A stretch of DNA of 64,000 nucleotides from Agromyces humatus (lineage in GTDB: Bacteria; Actinomycetota; Actinomycetes; Actinomycetales; Microbacteriaceae): assembly GCF_021228295.1 (NCBI RefSeq), contig NZ_JAJQPD010000006.1:124001-188000 (forward strand). The letters run 5' to 3'. The notes beneath the pieces were generated by a model that saw only the letters and a program-made list of their open reading frames with translations, had not been told where the DNA came from and did no database searches. Every line of letters begins with the position of its first letter. Positions within the stretch are counted from its first letter, which is position 1. The position numbers were made by a program, and so were the translations under genes. Shown here one piece after another: positions 43,430 through 52,742 of this stretch.

Positions 43430-44182
43430 ATGACCGAGAAGATGACCACATTGCAGGGCAAGGCCGCACTGGTCACGGGAGCGTCGCGCGGGCTCGGAGC
43501 CGGCGTCGCGAGGGAACTCGCGCGACAGGGCGCCCGAGTGGCGATCACCTACCGCTCGTCGGCTGAGAGCGCCGAGGCACTGGTGTCGGAGATCCGCGCC
43601 GCCGGTGGCCACGCGGTGGCGATCCAGGCGGACCACGCGAGCCCCGAAGGCGCGAAGGAGGGCGTTCGCCGCGCCGCCGAAGCACTCGGGGCCTTGGACA
43701 TCCTGGTGAACAACGCCGGCGGCGGCTGGTTCGAGCCGTTCCAGGAAACTTCCGACGAGCACATCGACGCGACGATCGACCTCAACGTGCGTGGCACCGT
43801 CTACGCAACGCAGGAAGCGCTGAATCACCTGCCCGATGGCGGACGCATCATCACCATCGGCAGCATCTCGGGTGCGAGCACCCGCTTCGTCGGCGGCACC
43901 ATCTACGGGATGAGCAAGGCGGCACTCGTCGGATTCACGAAGGGCCTGGCACGAGACCTCGGCGGACGCGGCATCACCGCGAACGTCATCCAGCCCGGCC
44001 CGATCGACACCGACGGCAACCCGGCCAGCGGTCCTGCCGGCGAGTTCCTCGCAGGGCTCACGGCGCTCGGCCGATTCGGCACTCCCCAAGAGGTCGGCAC
44101 GCTTGTGGCCTGGATCGCCAGCGACGAAGCTCGCTACATGACGGGATCAACCGTCACCATCGACGCCGGCTGGTCGGCCTAG
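43430..44182 (+). CDS. Short-chain dehydrogenase/reductase (FabG-like)
   Basis: A 250-residue classical SDR. NAD(P) is bound at ALVTGASRGLGAG and by the NNAGG motif (ILVNNAGGGWF). Catalytic Ser, Tyr and Lys lie in IGSISGAS and YGMSKAAL. The Arg/Ser after the second strand (TYRSSAE) favours NADP(H). The substrate is unknown. ATG 43430 follows AGGGAG. It is repressed, presumably, by the divergent TetR. Confidence 0.9.
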   Translation: MTEKMTTLQGKAALVTGASRGLGAGVARELARQGARVAITYRSSAESAEALVSEIRAAGGHAVAIQADHASPEGAKEGVRRAAEALGALDILVNNAGGGWFEPFQETSDEHIDATIDLNVRGTVYATQEALNHLPDGGRIITIGSISGASTRFVGGTIYGMSKAALVGFTKGLARDLGGRGITANVIQPGPIDTDGNPASGPAGEFLAGLTALGRFGTPQEVGTLVAWIASDEARYMTGSTVTIDAGWSA

Positions 44183-44190
44183 ACCACACT

Positions 44191-44218
44191 CGGGATGGGC
44201 GCACCTGCGCCCATCCCG
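44191..44218. terminator. Hairpin terminator after the SDR gene
   Basis: Perfect 13-base arms CGGGATGGGCGCA and TGCGCCCATCCCG with a two-base centre start eight bases after the SDR stop. It separates the SDR transcript from the LLM oxidoreductase gene. Confidence 0.85.
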
Positions 44219-44249
44219 GTGATGGTTCGCACAGAATCTGGAGCGTGTG

Positions 44250-45155
44250 ATGGACAGGACAATCGGGATCGGGAACGTCGGCATCTGGAGCTTCGAGCTC
44301 CGAGGGAAGACCGGCGCAGAAACAGACACTGCGGCGGAACTCCATGAGCGCGGCTGGGGGGCACTCTGGATCGCCGGAGCGGGCGGGCCCGGCATCTGGG
44401 CCGACGCGGAACGCCTGCTCGCCGCAGGCACAGCCGCAAAGGTCGCACTGGGGGTGCTCAGCATCTGGTCTCCGGATGCTGCGGTCGCCTCGAGCGAGCG
44501 AGGGCGACTGACCGGGCTCTACGGAAACCGGTTGATCACCGGACTCGGCGTGAGCAACCCGAGGGCGGCCGCTGCGGCAGGGCGGAGCTTCGACACCCCT
44601 ATCCGGGAGATGACCCGCTTCCTCGACGAGCTCGACGCAGAGGGCGACCCCATACCGTTCGACGAACGGATCCTCGGTGCACTCGGACCGAGAATGGTCG
44701 AACTGGCCGGAGCGCGAACCGGGGGCATCCACCCCTTCCTCGTGACACCGGAGTCGAACGCGCGGTATCGGTCGATCCTCGGGCCCACGAAGCTGATCGC
44801 CCCTCAGCAGGCAGTCATCCTCGAATCCGACCCCGAGAAGGCCCGCGCAATCGCCCGCCGAGGCATCGGCATGTTCTACACCTTCCCCAGCTACCAGCAG
44901 AACCTGAGACGGCTCGGGTTCACGGACGATGACTTCACACGCGGCGGCAGCAATCGGCTGATCGACGCAACCGTTGCATGGGGCGGTCTCGACGCCATCA
45001 GGCAACGAGTCGCCGATCACCTCGACGCGGGCGCGAATCACGTCGCGCTGCAGGTGCTCACCGAGCACGACGCCATGCCGTCGGCTGAATGGCGCCAACT
45101 CGGCGATGCGTTGCTCGCTTCGCCCTCATCCGGGACGAATTCGGCACGGGTGTGA
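44250..45155 (+). CDS. LLM-class F420-dependent oxidoreductase (TIGR03620-like)
   Basis: A 301-residue luciferase-like TIM-barrel oxidoreductase. The N-terminus IGIGNVGIWSFELRGKTGAE and the internal WGALWIAGAGGPGIWADAER match the actinobacterial TIGR03620 group predicted to use F420. RLITGLGVSNPRAA and RIGMFYTFPSYQQNLRRLGF-like regions follow. Substrate unknown. ATG 44250 has GGAG six bases upstream; GTG 44247 adds one residue. It stands alone between a terminator and a 435-base gap. Confidence 0.85.
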   Translation: MDRTIGIGNVGIWSFELRGKTGAETDTAAELHERGWGALWIAGAGGPGIWADAERLLAAGTAAKVALGVLSIWSPDAAVASSERGRLTGLYGNRLITGLGVSNPRAAAAAGRSFDTPIREMTRFLDELDAEGDPIPFDERILGALGPRMVELAGARTGGIHPFLVTPESNARYRSILGPTKLIAPQQAVILESDPEKARAIARRGIGMFYTFPSYQQNLRRLGFTDDDFTRGGSNRLIDATVAWGGLDAIRQRVADHLDAGANHVALQVLTEHDAMPSAEWRQLGDALLASPSSGTNSARV

Positions 45156-45590
45156 ACGAGAACGGGAAGCACGCACCTGTGCGCTGGAACGTTGTCGTTC
45201 CCGCGGCGCACCGATGTTCTCAGTCGGCTGTGTGTGCGCCGGGCGCCGGGCCCGTCGAACGACCGGCGCGGATTGTGCAGATCGTCGATCACCTCACCAT
45301 TCCGCGCCACCACCGTGACCCGATCCTGGGACAACCCTCCGCCCGCCCGCCTCGGCCACCTCCGAGTGCCGTCCGTCCGCTGCAGCCGTGTCCAGCCCAC
45401 ATCGCCGCGGGCGTTCGGCGCGCCCGAGCGCACCGGCCGAGGAACGGCCTGGTCCGACTGCATCCGTTCCGCCCACCGGCCCGGAAGTAGTGGATGAAGG
45501 GAGCGTCATAAAGGGATGCCGCGAGGCGGATGCCTCCCGGTCGACCGGCGGGCACCTTCGACGGGCCGCGCGTCGATGAGGAGGGACAGC
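45156..45590. other. 435-base stretch without a recognisable gene
   Basis: No frame here gives a protein I recognise or a plausible start with an SD. Only short inverted repeats occur (for example GAACG/CGTTC near 45186). It probably contains the LLM transcript end and the promoter of the HEAT/GT4 gene. Confidence 0.6.
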
Positions 45591-47744
45591 TTGGGAGTCC
45601 AGACCGCGCTTGATGCTGTGAAGGATGCCGCTGCGATCGTCGATGCGATGCGGCTCGCCGACGATCTCGCCTTCGAAGCCGGACGCGACCCGGGCGTCCA
45701 CACGATCCGCGTCCTCGCGCAGGCTTTGCAGGGTGACGACGAACTCGCCGCAATCGCCGCCACGCACGCGCTCGCGGAGGTGTCCGACGGCGAGGCCGGC
45801 CGGACACTGGTCGGGCTGCTCTCCGACGACCGCGCCTTCCTGCGCGAGCACGCGGCGTGGGCGCTCGGAGCAGGCCCACCTCGGGCGGACGCCATGGGTG
45901 CACTGGTCGGCATGGTCGTCGGCGGCGGCTTCGCGGGCATGCTCGCGCAGCGGACGCTCGAGCAATGGTCGTCGACGACGGCCGAGCTCGTGGTCGGAGC
46001 CGAGGGTGCCCTGCTCGGCATCCTCGAGCCCGAAGCCCGCGCCCGCGTGGTCGAGACACTCGGACTCGTACGGCATTCGATCGCGACGGCACCGCTCATG
46101 CGCCTCGCGTCGGATGCCGCGGAGTCCGAGGTCGTTCGCATCGCCGCCGTGTCCGCGCTCGGCCAGCGGCCCGCGGATTCACGGCTCGCCGAGTTCCTCC
46201 GACCCCTCGCGGCCGGAGGCGGACTCCTCGGGGATGTCGCCGGGCTCGCCCTCATCGACCTGCGAGCTGCAGCGGCGCCGCCGGCGGATCGCCGCGAGGG
46301 CCTGAGCGTCGCCCAGCTCTTCCTGCACGCCGACATCGATCCCCTGCTGAGCTCCGCCGGATCCGGCGACAACGGCGGCATCGCCACGCTGTTGGTGCGG
46401 TTGGGCGACGCACTCATCCGCGACGTCGACACCGGAGTCGGACGAGTCCTCACCCTGTCCCGCGGCTCCGTGCGCGAGGCGACCGCGGATCTCGTCGCGA
46501 TTCAGGATGGCGGCGCCGGGCACGTCTACGGGCGTATTCCGCTCCTTCGCGACGCCATGCCGTCGGCGGCTGCCTGGCCGCTCCGCGTCGTGACCCACCG
46601 CGGCATCCGGCGAATTCTGCGTGCCGCCGGCCGCGTCGACCTGCTGCATCTGCGCATGGCCGACGTCGGCAGCCTTGCCGCCGCGGACGTCGCACGCGAG
46701 TTGGGCATCCCAGTCGTATTCACCATGGCACCCGACCCCCACGCAGTCATCGAGTCGCTCGACCGATCCGGCGCGATGGGTCGGCACGACTTCGGACGTG
46801 TCGATGTCACGGAGCACTTCTGGTTCCGTACCCGACTGGTCCAGCGCCTCGCAGCCGATGCCGCACACACCGTGCTGTTCCCCAGGCCGCATCTGCAGGA
46901 GGACATGCGCCGACTCGTGGGCATCGACTTCACGGCCCGTGCCGAACGCCACACGACCGTTCCCGAGGGAGTCGATCTCACGACCATCGACGAGGCGGTC
47001 GCCGACGCCTCGGCGCATGCGCACGGCGATGCGCCGGTGCCGGCGCTGGCCGAGCTGCGTGCACTCGTCGAGCAACTGGCTCCCGACCGTCACGGGCTGC
47101 CGCTCATCGTCAGCCTCGGGCGACTCCACCGGGTCAAGGGGATGGCGACGCTCGTGGAGGCCTGGGCCCACCACCCGCTTCAGCGACGCGCGAATCTCCT
47201 CATCATCGGCGGCAACCTCGAACACCCCTCGCTCGATGAACGTCAGCAGCTCGACCTCATCGAGCGGAGCGTCCCGCCCGCCGAACGAGCCGAGGCCGGG
47301 TTGCTGCTGCCGGGCCATCGCGCGAACGACGTCGCGGCCCGATGGCTTGCCGCAGCTCGCCTGGGGATGCCGGGCGCCGTGGCGCCGGGCGGAGCCTACG
47401 CCTGTGCGAGCCTCAAGGAGGAGTTCGGGATCGCGCTGCTCGAGGCCATGGCGACCGGCCTGCTCGTCGTTGCGCCCGACGGGGGTGGTCCGGCCACCTA
47501 CATCGAGAACCGCGTAACGGGCATCCTCACGGCGACGTGGGACGTCGAGTGCCTTCGCTCCGCGCTCGACGAGGCTCTGACCAGGGCCGGCGGCGAGGAC
47601 GACGACGCGCGCGCCGACGTGGCACGGGCGATGGTGCGCGACCGCTTCACGATCCAGCGCATGTCCAGCGCTCTCGCGGAGGTCTATCGAGAAGTCGTAC
47701 GCGACGAAGCCGCACTGCTCGAGCAGCTGGAGGCGGCACGATGA
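45591..47744 (+). CDS. HEAT-repeat protein fused to a GT4 glycosyltransferase
   Basis: A 717-residue fusion. Residues ~20-245 are alpha-helical HEAT-like repeats (LAAIAATHALAEVSDGEAGR; AFLREHAAWALGAGPP; VVRIAAVSALGQRPADSRLA). The rest is a GT-B glycosyltransferase of family 4. Its C-terminal half has LIVSLGRLHRVKGMATLVEA, then the donor-binding EEFGIALLEAMATGLLVVAP and GGGPATYIENRVTGIL. It may be related to inositol-phosphate or sucrose-phosphate-type GT4 enzymes. TTG 45591 is chosen because a perfect AGGAGG (45579-45584) sits six bases before it; ATG 45576 is in frame but overlaps that SD. Its stop overlaps the GT1 start (ATGA). Confidence 0.82.
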   Translation: MGVQTALDAVKDAAAIVDAMRLADDLAFEAGRDPGVHTIRVLAQALQGDDELAAIAATHALAEVSDGEAGRTLVGLLSDDRAFLREHAAWALGAGPPRADAMGALVGMVVGGGFAGMLAQRTLEQWSSTTAELVVGAEGALLGILEPEARARVVETLGLVRHSIATAPLMRLASDAAESEVVRIAAVSALGQRPADSRLAEFLRPLAAGGGLLGDVAGLALIDLRAAAAPPADRREGLSVAQLFLHADIDPLLSSAGSGDNGGIATLLVRLGDALIRDVDTGVGRVLTLSRGSVREATADLVAIQDGGAGHVYGRIPLLRDAMPSAAAWPLRVVTHRGIRRILRAAGRVDLLHLRMADVGSLAAADVARELGIPVVFTMAPDPHAVIESLDRSGAMGRHDFGRVDVTEHFWFRTRLVQRLAADAAHTVLFPRPHLQEDMRRLVGIDFTARAERHTTVPEGVDLTTIDEAVADASAHAHGDAPVPALAELRALVEQLAPDRHGLPLIVSLGRLHRVKGMATLVEAWAHHPLQRRANLLIIGGNLEHPSLDERQQLDLIERSVPPAERAEAGLLLPGHRANDVAARWLAAARLGMPGAVAPGGAYACASLKEEFGIALLEAMATGLLVVAPDGGGPATYIENRVTGILTATWDVECLRSALDEALTRAGGEDDDARADVARAMVRDRFTIQRMSSALAEVYREVVRDEAALLEQLEAAR

Positions 47745-49036
47745 CGATCCTCGTCATCAGCCCCGATTACGCCTCGCACCTGCTGCCCCTGGCCACCCTC
47801 GCCACGGCGTGGCAAGCACGCGGCGAGCGCGTGGTCGTCGCGAGTGGGCCTGCGACGGCGGAACTCGTGGCAGGGTTCGGCTTCGAGCGTTCGGATCTCC
47901 GTCTCGGCCGGGGCTCGAATCCGGGGGTGATCGCAGCGGAGGACCAACCCCGCGACGAGGGCGACTCGCTGCGAGGATTCTTCGAGGCAACCCGGCGCGG
48001 CGCAGTGCCGACCCTCGAGTTTCAGGCCGCCGAGCGGCTGGTCGACCTCATGTGGGATCCGGCGGTGTCTGCCCGGAACACCCTGCGGATCGTCGAACGC
48101 GTCTCCCCCGACCGGATCCTCGTCGACCACCTGGCGTTCAGCGCCCGCCTGGGGCTCGACTCCGACGGCATCCCCTACGGCGACGTCGTGCTCGGACATC
48201 CGACGACGCTGCCGGTCGGCGATGAGGTCTACGGGTCACCACCCGTGTGGCCGTCGGCATTCCGCGCCGAGCCCCGCGAACTCGCCGAGCTGCGCCGGCT
48301 CTGCGAGCGGGTCACGAGTGGCTTCACCGCCGAATGGAACCGCGTGGGCCGCGAGCTCCACGCCGGGTTCCGGACCACACGCGATGCGTTCGCCGAGCAC
48401 GGCGCGCTGGTGCTGTACAACTACCCCGACGAGCTGGTCGACCACGAGCGTCGACCGCTCCTGCCGCCGCATCGCTTCCTGGGCTCGACGCTGCGGGCCG
48501 AACCGGTCGATCCAGCGATCGAGGCGTGGATCCTCGGAGCAGGCCGATTCGCCTACGTCAGCTTCGGCAGCTTTCTCTCGGTGCGCGGCGATGTGCTGCG
48601 CCGGGTCGTCGACGCGGCCAAGTCACTCGGCGTGCGCCTGGCGCTCGCGAGCGGGGCGACCGATCCCGCGCAGCTGGGTGACCTGCCGCCGGACTGGCTC
48701 GTCCGCCGCTACCTGCCCCAGGTTCGCCTCCTGAGCGACGCTACCGCGGTGGTCACTCACGGCGGCAACAACTCGGTCACCGAGGCCGTCGGATCGGGAG
48801 TCCCACTCGTCATCCTGCCGTTCTCGACCGACCAGTTCGCCGGCGCCGCCGCGGTGGAGCGAAGCGGGTTCGGCGTCGTCCTCGATCCCAACGCCGCCTC
48901 GGTGCACGAGCTCGCGGTGAGTCTCGCCGCGGTCATGACGCTGGACGGCGAAGCCAGGACCCGTCTGGATGCCGTCGCGGCCCGTCAGGCGGCGCGACCG
49001 GGGCCAGAGCTCGCGTTCGACGCCCTGAGCGCCTGA
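47741..49036 (+). CDS. GT1-family glycosyltransferase (MGT/UDP-glycosyltransferase-like)
   Basis: A 431-residue GT-B enzyme like macrolide or sterol glycosyltransferases. The acceptor half opens ILVISPDYASHLLPLATLAT. The C-terminal donor half has FAYVSFGSFLSVRGDVL and the signature THGGNNSVTEAVGSGVPLVI followed by PFSTDQFAGAAAVERSGFG. It is translationally coupled to the HEAT/GT4 gene, so the two probably act on the same glycoconjugate. Acceptor unknown. Confidence 0.88.
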   Translation: MTILVISPDYASHLLPLATLATAWQARGERVVVASGPATAELVAGFGFERSDLRLGRGSNPGVIAAEDQPRDEGDSLRGFFEATRRGAVPTLEFQAAERLVDLMWDPAVSARNTLRIVERVSPDRILVDHLAFSARLGLDSDGIPYGDVVLGHPTTLPVGDEVYGSPPVWPSAFRAEPRELAELRRLCERVTSGFTAEWNRVGRELHAGFRTTRDAFAEHGALVLYNYPDELVDHERRPLLPPHRFLGSTLRAEPVDPAIEAWILGAGRFAYVSFGSFLSVRGDVLRRVVDAAKSLGVRLALASGATDPAQLGDLPPDWLVRRYLPQVRLLSDATAVVTHGGNNSVTEAVGSGVPLVILPFSTDQFAGAAAVERSGFGVVLDPNAASVHELAVSLAAVMTLDGEARTRLDAVAARQAARPGPELAFDALSA

Positions 49037-49052
49037 CTCCCGCGCTGCGACA

Positions 49053-49760
49053 TCACGGATTCAGCGGATCAGAGCTGATCGAACGGTGAGCTCGGGCCAC
49101 CTGGCCCTCGACCACGAGGCGCTCCATCGCCTCCCGGTCGCCAGCTGCGTTCAGATATCGCTGCATGAGCTTGGCATTGCGGTCATAGTCCGGGCCGGTC
49201 CGTGCCTCGACAGCGTGATGCAGCGCGTACACGCGGCCGTCGTGTCGCTGCGGTGGCGCGCCGAGGAGCGTCTCATGCGCGACGTACCATGCCTTGTCTT
49301 CGAAGCCCCAACCTCGGAAGCGTTCATCCTGGCCACCGTGGGCTTGCCAGCTCCGCCTCGTCGTGACATACACGCCGGAACACGCGCCAGGCACCAACTC
49401 GTAGTCGCAGTCGGCCGGCGACACGCCCTCGGCGAACTGGGCCGAACCGTCCGGACCCAGCCACCTATAGGCCGTATAGGGCAATTGCACCCGTCCGCTG
49501 CGAGCAGCTGCAGCGACCGCGGCGCGCACCGGTCCGGGTTCGGGAAACGTATCCGCATCACTGATCACGACCACTTCGTCATCATCCGCACTCGCCACCC
49601 CGAGGTTTCGCGTGCGGGCCAACGCGAACACCTCGTCGTCGGTGTCACACGTCACGATGCGGAACTCGGGCAGCATCCGCCGATACCACTCGAACACCCG
49701 CTCGAACGCCTCCACCCGCGAGGGCGCCGGTCGCCACGGAATGACGATGAGGCTTCTCAT
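49053..49760 (-). CDS. Glycosyltransferase with GT7-like C-terminal motif
   Basis: A 235-residue GT-A-type enzyme. The start is MRSLIVIPWRPAPSRVEAFE, the metal-binding motif is VVVISDADTFPEPG (about residue 70), and FRGWGFEDKAWYVAHE matches the GWGxED motif of galactosyltransferase-type GT7 C-terminal domains. There are no membrane helices. ATG 49760 lies ten bases after the sortase stop, so the two genes are probably cotranscribed. It is convergent with the GT1 gene, 16 bases apart. Confidence 0.82.
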   Translation of the reverse strand: MRSLIVIPWRPAPSRVEAFERVFEWYRRMLPEFRIVTCDTDDEVFALARTRNLGVASADDDEVVVISDADTFPEPGPVRAAVAAAARSGRVQLPYTAYRWLGPDGSAQFAEGVSPADCDYELVPGACSGVYVTTRRSWQAHGGQDERFRGWGFEDKAWYVAHETLLGAPPQRHDGRVYALHHAVEARTGPDYDRNAKLMQRYLNAAGDREAMERLVVEGQVARAHRSISSDPLNP

Positions 49761-49770
49761 GTCGACGACT

Positions 49771-50427
49771 TCACCCGACCCTCGTCGCCGTGAGCACCAG
49801 GTTGCTGAGATAGCGGCGATTCTCGTAGTCGAACTCCCCACCGCACGTCACGAGCGTGAGCCGCGGAGGGCCGGAACGATCGAACGCGGCAGCCCAGTCC
49901 ACGTCGGCCTTGTGCCGGACCTCGACGAGCTCGACCGCGTAGGGATGACGCGTGCCCGCGGCATCCGTCACGAACACCTGCATCCCGGCGACGGCGTCCT
50001 TGAGCCGCGCGAACGGGAGCAGGTTGTACTCCAGGGAGTCGACGTGGGCGGCGATCACCGTCGAACCGGTCTCGCTGGCAGGTGCGGGCCCCCACCGGTA
50101 CCATGCGGCGACCGATGGATCCTCGATCAGTCCCATGCGTCCCTGCCCGTCGAGCTCGACGGGCTGCACGGTGACATCGATGCCGAGGTCGGGGATCTCC
50201 ACCCGGTCGGGTGCGGGCGGCGCCACGGTGCGGTTGTCCTCGAGCGCCGCTGACCTGCGCGGCACTGCAGGAGCCCTCTCGGTCGGGGTGGGCTCGATCG
50301 CCGGCGGCGATTCCATCGCCCGTGCGGTCTGCGCCACCGGCGAATCCTGTGGCGTCATGCACGCGCACAGCGCGAACAGCACCGCAGAGGCTGCGACGAG
50401 GGACCCCATCACCCTCGACGCGGCCAT
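49771..50427 (-). CDS. Class F sortase
   Basis: A 218-residue exported transpeptidase-like protein. The N-terminal hydrophobic segment VMGSLVAASAVLFALCACMT could be a lipoprotein signal (LCAC) or an anchor. A Pro-rich linker (AIEPTPTERAPAVPRR) leads to the sortase barrel with catalytic His in VIAAHVDSLEYN, Cys in LTLVTCGGEFD and Arg in YENRRYLSN. No LPxTG-type substrate is encoded in the window. I use ATG 50427, preceded by GAGG; ATG 50505 (MKAGGRRATADSK) would add 26 residues. Confidence 0.88.
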   Translation of the reverse strand: MAASRVMGSLVAASAVLFALCACMTPQDSPVAQTARAMESPPAIEPTPTERAPAVPRRSAALEDNRTVAPPAPDRVEIPDLGIDVTVQPVELDGQGRMGLIEDPSVAAWYRWGPAPASETGSTVIAAHVDSLEYNLLPFARLKDAVAGMQVFVTDAAGTRHPYAVELVEVRHKADVDWAAAFDRSGPPRLTLVTCGGEFDYENRRYLSNLVLTATRVG

Positions 50428-50611
50428 GACCGGGCCCTCAGTCTTCAGTGCCGGTCCTCCGTTCGCCTTCGAGTCTGCCGTGGCACGTCGGCCACCTGCC
50501 TTCATCACGTTGTTCCGTCGCTCCGACGGCTTCGGATGCACCTGCGCGAGATCTTCTCCGCACGCACGCATGCAGCGAGGGCGTGCCCACGACGACATCC
50601 GAAGGGTTGGA

Positions 50612-51478
50612 TCAGAAGAGCCCGAGCTCCTGTGCGTCGCGCTCGGTGTGTCGCATGCGCTGGGTTGCCGACTCGCCGAGCTGGTCGAAGCAGGAAGCGA
50701 TCACGGCCTCGACGACCGCCATCGCAGGGGTCATCGCGTCGAACGGAGACGCGGAATCCGTCGCACTGGGGAGGACGACCGACGCGACGGACGCGACGGG
50801 CGACATCCAGTTGTCAGTGAAGAGGACCACCCTGGCGTGCCGCGCAGCGGCGAACTCGGCGAGCAACCGCGTCGGCTCCTCGTAGCGACGGAAGTCGAAG
50901 AGCACGAGGACGTCGCGACGAGTGAGCGTGCCCAGCTCCGCGGCCCTGCTACTCGTCTCGTCGGGAAGCATCGCGGCTCCTGGCCGCATCGCGCGCAGAT
51001 GAAGCTCCAAGAACCTTGCCAGGAGCTGGCTGTAACGACCGCCCGCCAGCCTGATCTGCGCCTTGTGGTCGGTCAGCGCCTCCACGCACGCATGCAGATC
51101 GTGCGGGGAGATGGTCGCGAACGTGCGCTCGACCGACCCCACTGCGATCGCAGCGGCTTCTTCGAGCGCGGTCGGCGAGCGGGTTTCGGCGGCACGGTCA
51201 TAGATCGCCAGCGGTGACGCCGAGCGCTGATCGAGGTCGTCACGGAGGGCTTGCTGGAACTCGGGGAAGCCGCGGTAGCCGAGCCGCGTCGCGAACCGCA
51301 CCACGGTGGGTCCACTGACGCCGGCTCGCGAGGCGAGTCGTGCAACGGTCTCGAACCCGGCGGAGGGATAGGCGTTGAGCAGTGCTCGACCCACCTTGCG
51401 TTCGGCCGGCGTGAGTTCGCCCATGCGTGACCGAATTGCCTCGGCGACCGACGCCTGCGCCCGGGCTTCACTCGTCAT
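50612..51478 (-). CDS. MurR/RpiR-family transcriptional regulator
   Basis: A 288-residue regulator. The N-terminal HTH_6 domain has ARLASRAGVSGPTVVRFATR and GYRGFPEFQQALRDDLDQRS. The C-terminal SIS domain (AQIRLAGGRYSQLLARFLEL; ARVVLFTDNWMSPVASVASV) binds a small ligand, usually a phosphosugar. It is the last gene of the importer/peptidase operon, overlapping the peptidase stop by 11 bases. A perfect TGAAAC-type palindrome upstream of the operon matches what RpiR proteins bind, so it probably autoregulates the operon. Confidence 0.9.
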   Translation of the reverse strand: MTSEARAQASVAEAIRSRMGELTPAERKVGRALLNAYPSAGFETVARLASRAGVSGPTVVRFATRLGYRGFPEFQQALRDDLDQRSASPLAIYDRAAETRSPTALEEAAAIAVGSVERTFATISPHDLHACVEALTDHKAQIRLAGGRYSQLLARFLELHLRAMRPGAAMLPDETSSRAAELGTLTRRDVLVLFDFRRYEEPTRLLAEFAAARHARVVLFTDNWMSPVASVASVVLPSATDSASPFDAMTPAMAVVEAVIASCFDQLGESATQRMRHTERDAQELGLF

Positions 51479-52742
51479 CGTCGGATCCTCTCACGAGATC
51501 CCATCGCAGCGCAGTGGCGGGATCGGCCAAGTCCGCGATCAGGGCCGCCAGCAGCGCCACGCGGCTGGGCACGCTCTCGAGATCAAGCCATTCCGCCGCG
51601 CTGTGGTCGTCTCCCCCGATTGGTCCGAGACCGTCGAGCGTGGGCACGCCGCAGGCCGCGACGAAGTTCGCGTCCGATGCGCCGCCGGTCGCACTGGCGC
51701 GGACCTCGAACCCCAGACGGTCGGCAATCGACGAGGCGGCGGCGGCGAGGCGTGCAGTAGCGGCGCTCTCGAGCGGCGGACAGACGTCATGTCGGGTCGT
51801 GCGGATCGTCGTGCCGGGAACCTTGACCTTCGCCGCACGTTCGTCGATGTCGGCGAATACGGCCTCGAGGTCGTCGAGGCGTGCGGCGCGAACCTCGAGG
51901 CTCAGCTCTGCGAAGTCGGGAACGATGTTCGGGCGGGTCCCCGCGGCGACCGTGCCGACGTTCACCGTCACGTCGGGGCGGCTGCCGTTGAGTTCCAGCA
52001 GGTCGAGCACGAGGTGCGCCGCCTCCGCCGCTGCGTTCGCCCCACGTTCGGGTTCGATCCCGGAATGCGCGGCTCGACCCGTGATCTCCACACGGATATC
52101 CGCGATGCCCTTCCGCGCCGACACGAGGTCGCCGTTCTCGCGTGCGCACTCGAGCGACAGCGCGAAATCCGATTCCCTCGCCAACGCTGCGAGATGACTG
52201 CGACTGGCCGGCGAGCCCACCTCTTCGTCAGGCGTGAGCGCGATGACGAGCTCACCGTACCCGCGCAGACCGCAGGCGTCGAGCGCTCGCGCCGCAGCGA
52301 TGCCTGCCAGCAGGCCGCCCTTGTCGTCGCTCACGCCGGGCCCGTACGCGCGGCCTCCCGACTCACGGTACGGCCGCCGAGCTGCTTCCCCCGTTGGGAA
52401 CACCGTGTCCATATGCGCGAAGAGCAGCACCCGTTCTGTTCCGTTTCCGTGACGCCGCGCCACAACGACGTCTCCGTACGACGTCCCGCCGACGGGCTCC
52501 GTGCGGAGGCGGGAGACTGAGAATCCATCGCCGGCGAGCCGAGCCGCGCACCAGTCGGCGACGCGGTTCACGCCATCGGCGTCGGTGCTCCCCGAGTCGA
52601 TCGACACCAGCTCCGCGAGGTCGGCCCGGTACTGGGCGGTCGCAGCCTGGGCGGCCGCGCGAAGCAGCGACGGCGACCACGAAGGTGCCGCGGGCCACGA
52701 GGGCGAGTCCACATGCTCGGCCCGACGAAGATCCAGGCGCAC
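51468..52742 (-). CDS. M20-family zinc peptidase (ArgE/CPG2-like)
   Basis: A 424-residue di-zinc peptidase. Zinc ligands are visible in LLFAHMDTVFPTG (His), YGPGVSDDKGGLLAG (bridging Asp), ALTPDEEVGSPAS (catalytic Glu then ligand Glu), LSLECARENGD (Glu) and GLGPIGGDDHSAAEW (His). The dimerisation domain starts ADIRVEITGRAAHSGIEPER. It resembles glutamate carboxypeptidase. GTG 52742 directly abuts the ATPase stop. Given the neighbouring importer and secreted cyanophycinase, I infer that it splits an imported dipeptide such as beta-Asp-Arg, but N-acyl amino acids are also possible. Confidence 0.9.
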   Translation of the reverse strand: MRLDLRRAEHVDSPSWPAAPSWSPSLLRAAAQAATAQYRADLAELVSIDSGSTDADGVNRVADWCAARLAGDGFSVSRLRTEPVGGTSYGDVVVARRHGNGTERVLLFAHMDTVFPTGEAARRPYRESGGRAYGPGVSDDKGGLLAGIAAARALDACGLRGYGELVIALTPDEEVGSPASRSHLAALARESDFALSLECARENGDLVSARKGIADIRVEITGRAAHSGIEPERGANAAAEAAHLVLDLLELNGSRPDVTVNVGTVAAGTRPNIVPDFAELSLEVRAARLDDLEAVFADIDERAAKVKVPGTTIRTTRHDVCPPLESAATARLAAAASSIADRLGFEVRASATGGASDANFVAACGVPTLDGLGPIGGDDHSAAEWLDLESVPSRVALLAALIADLADPATALRWDLVRGSDDDE

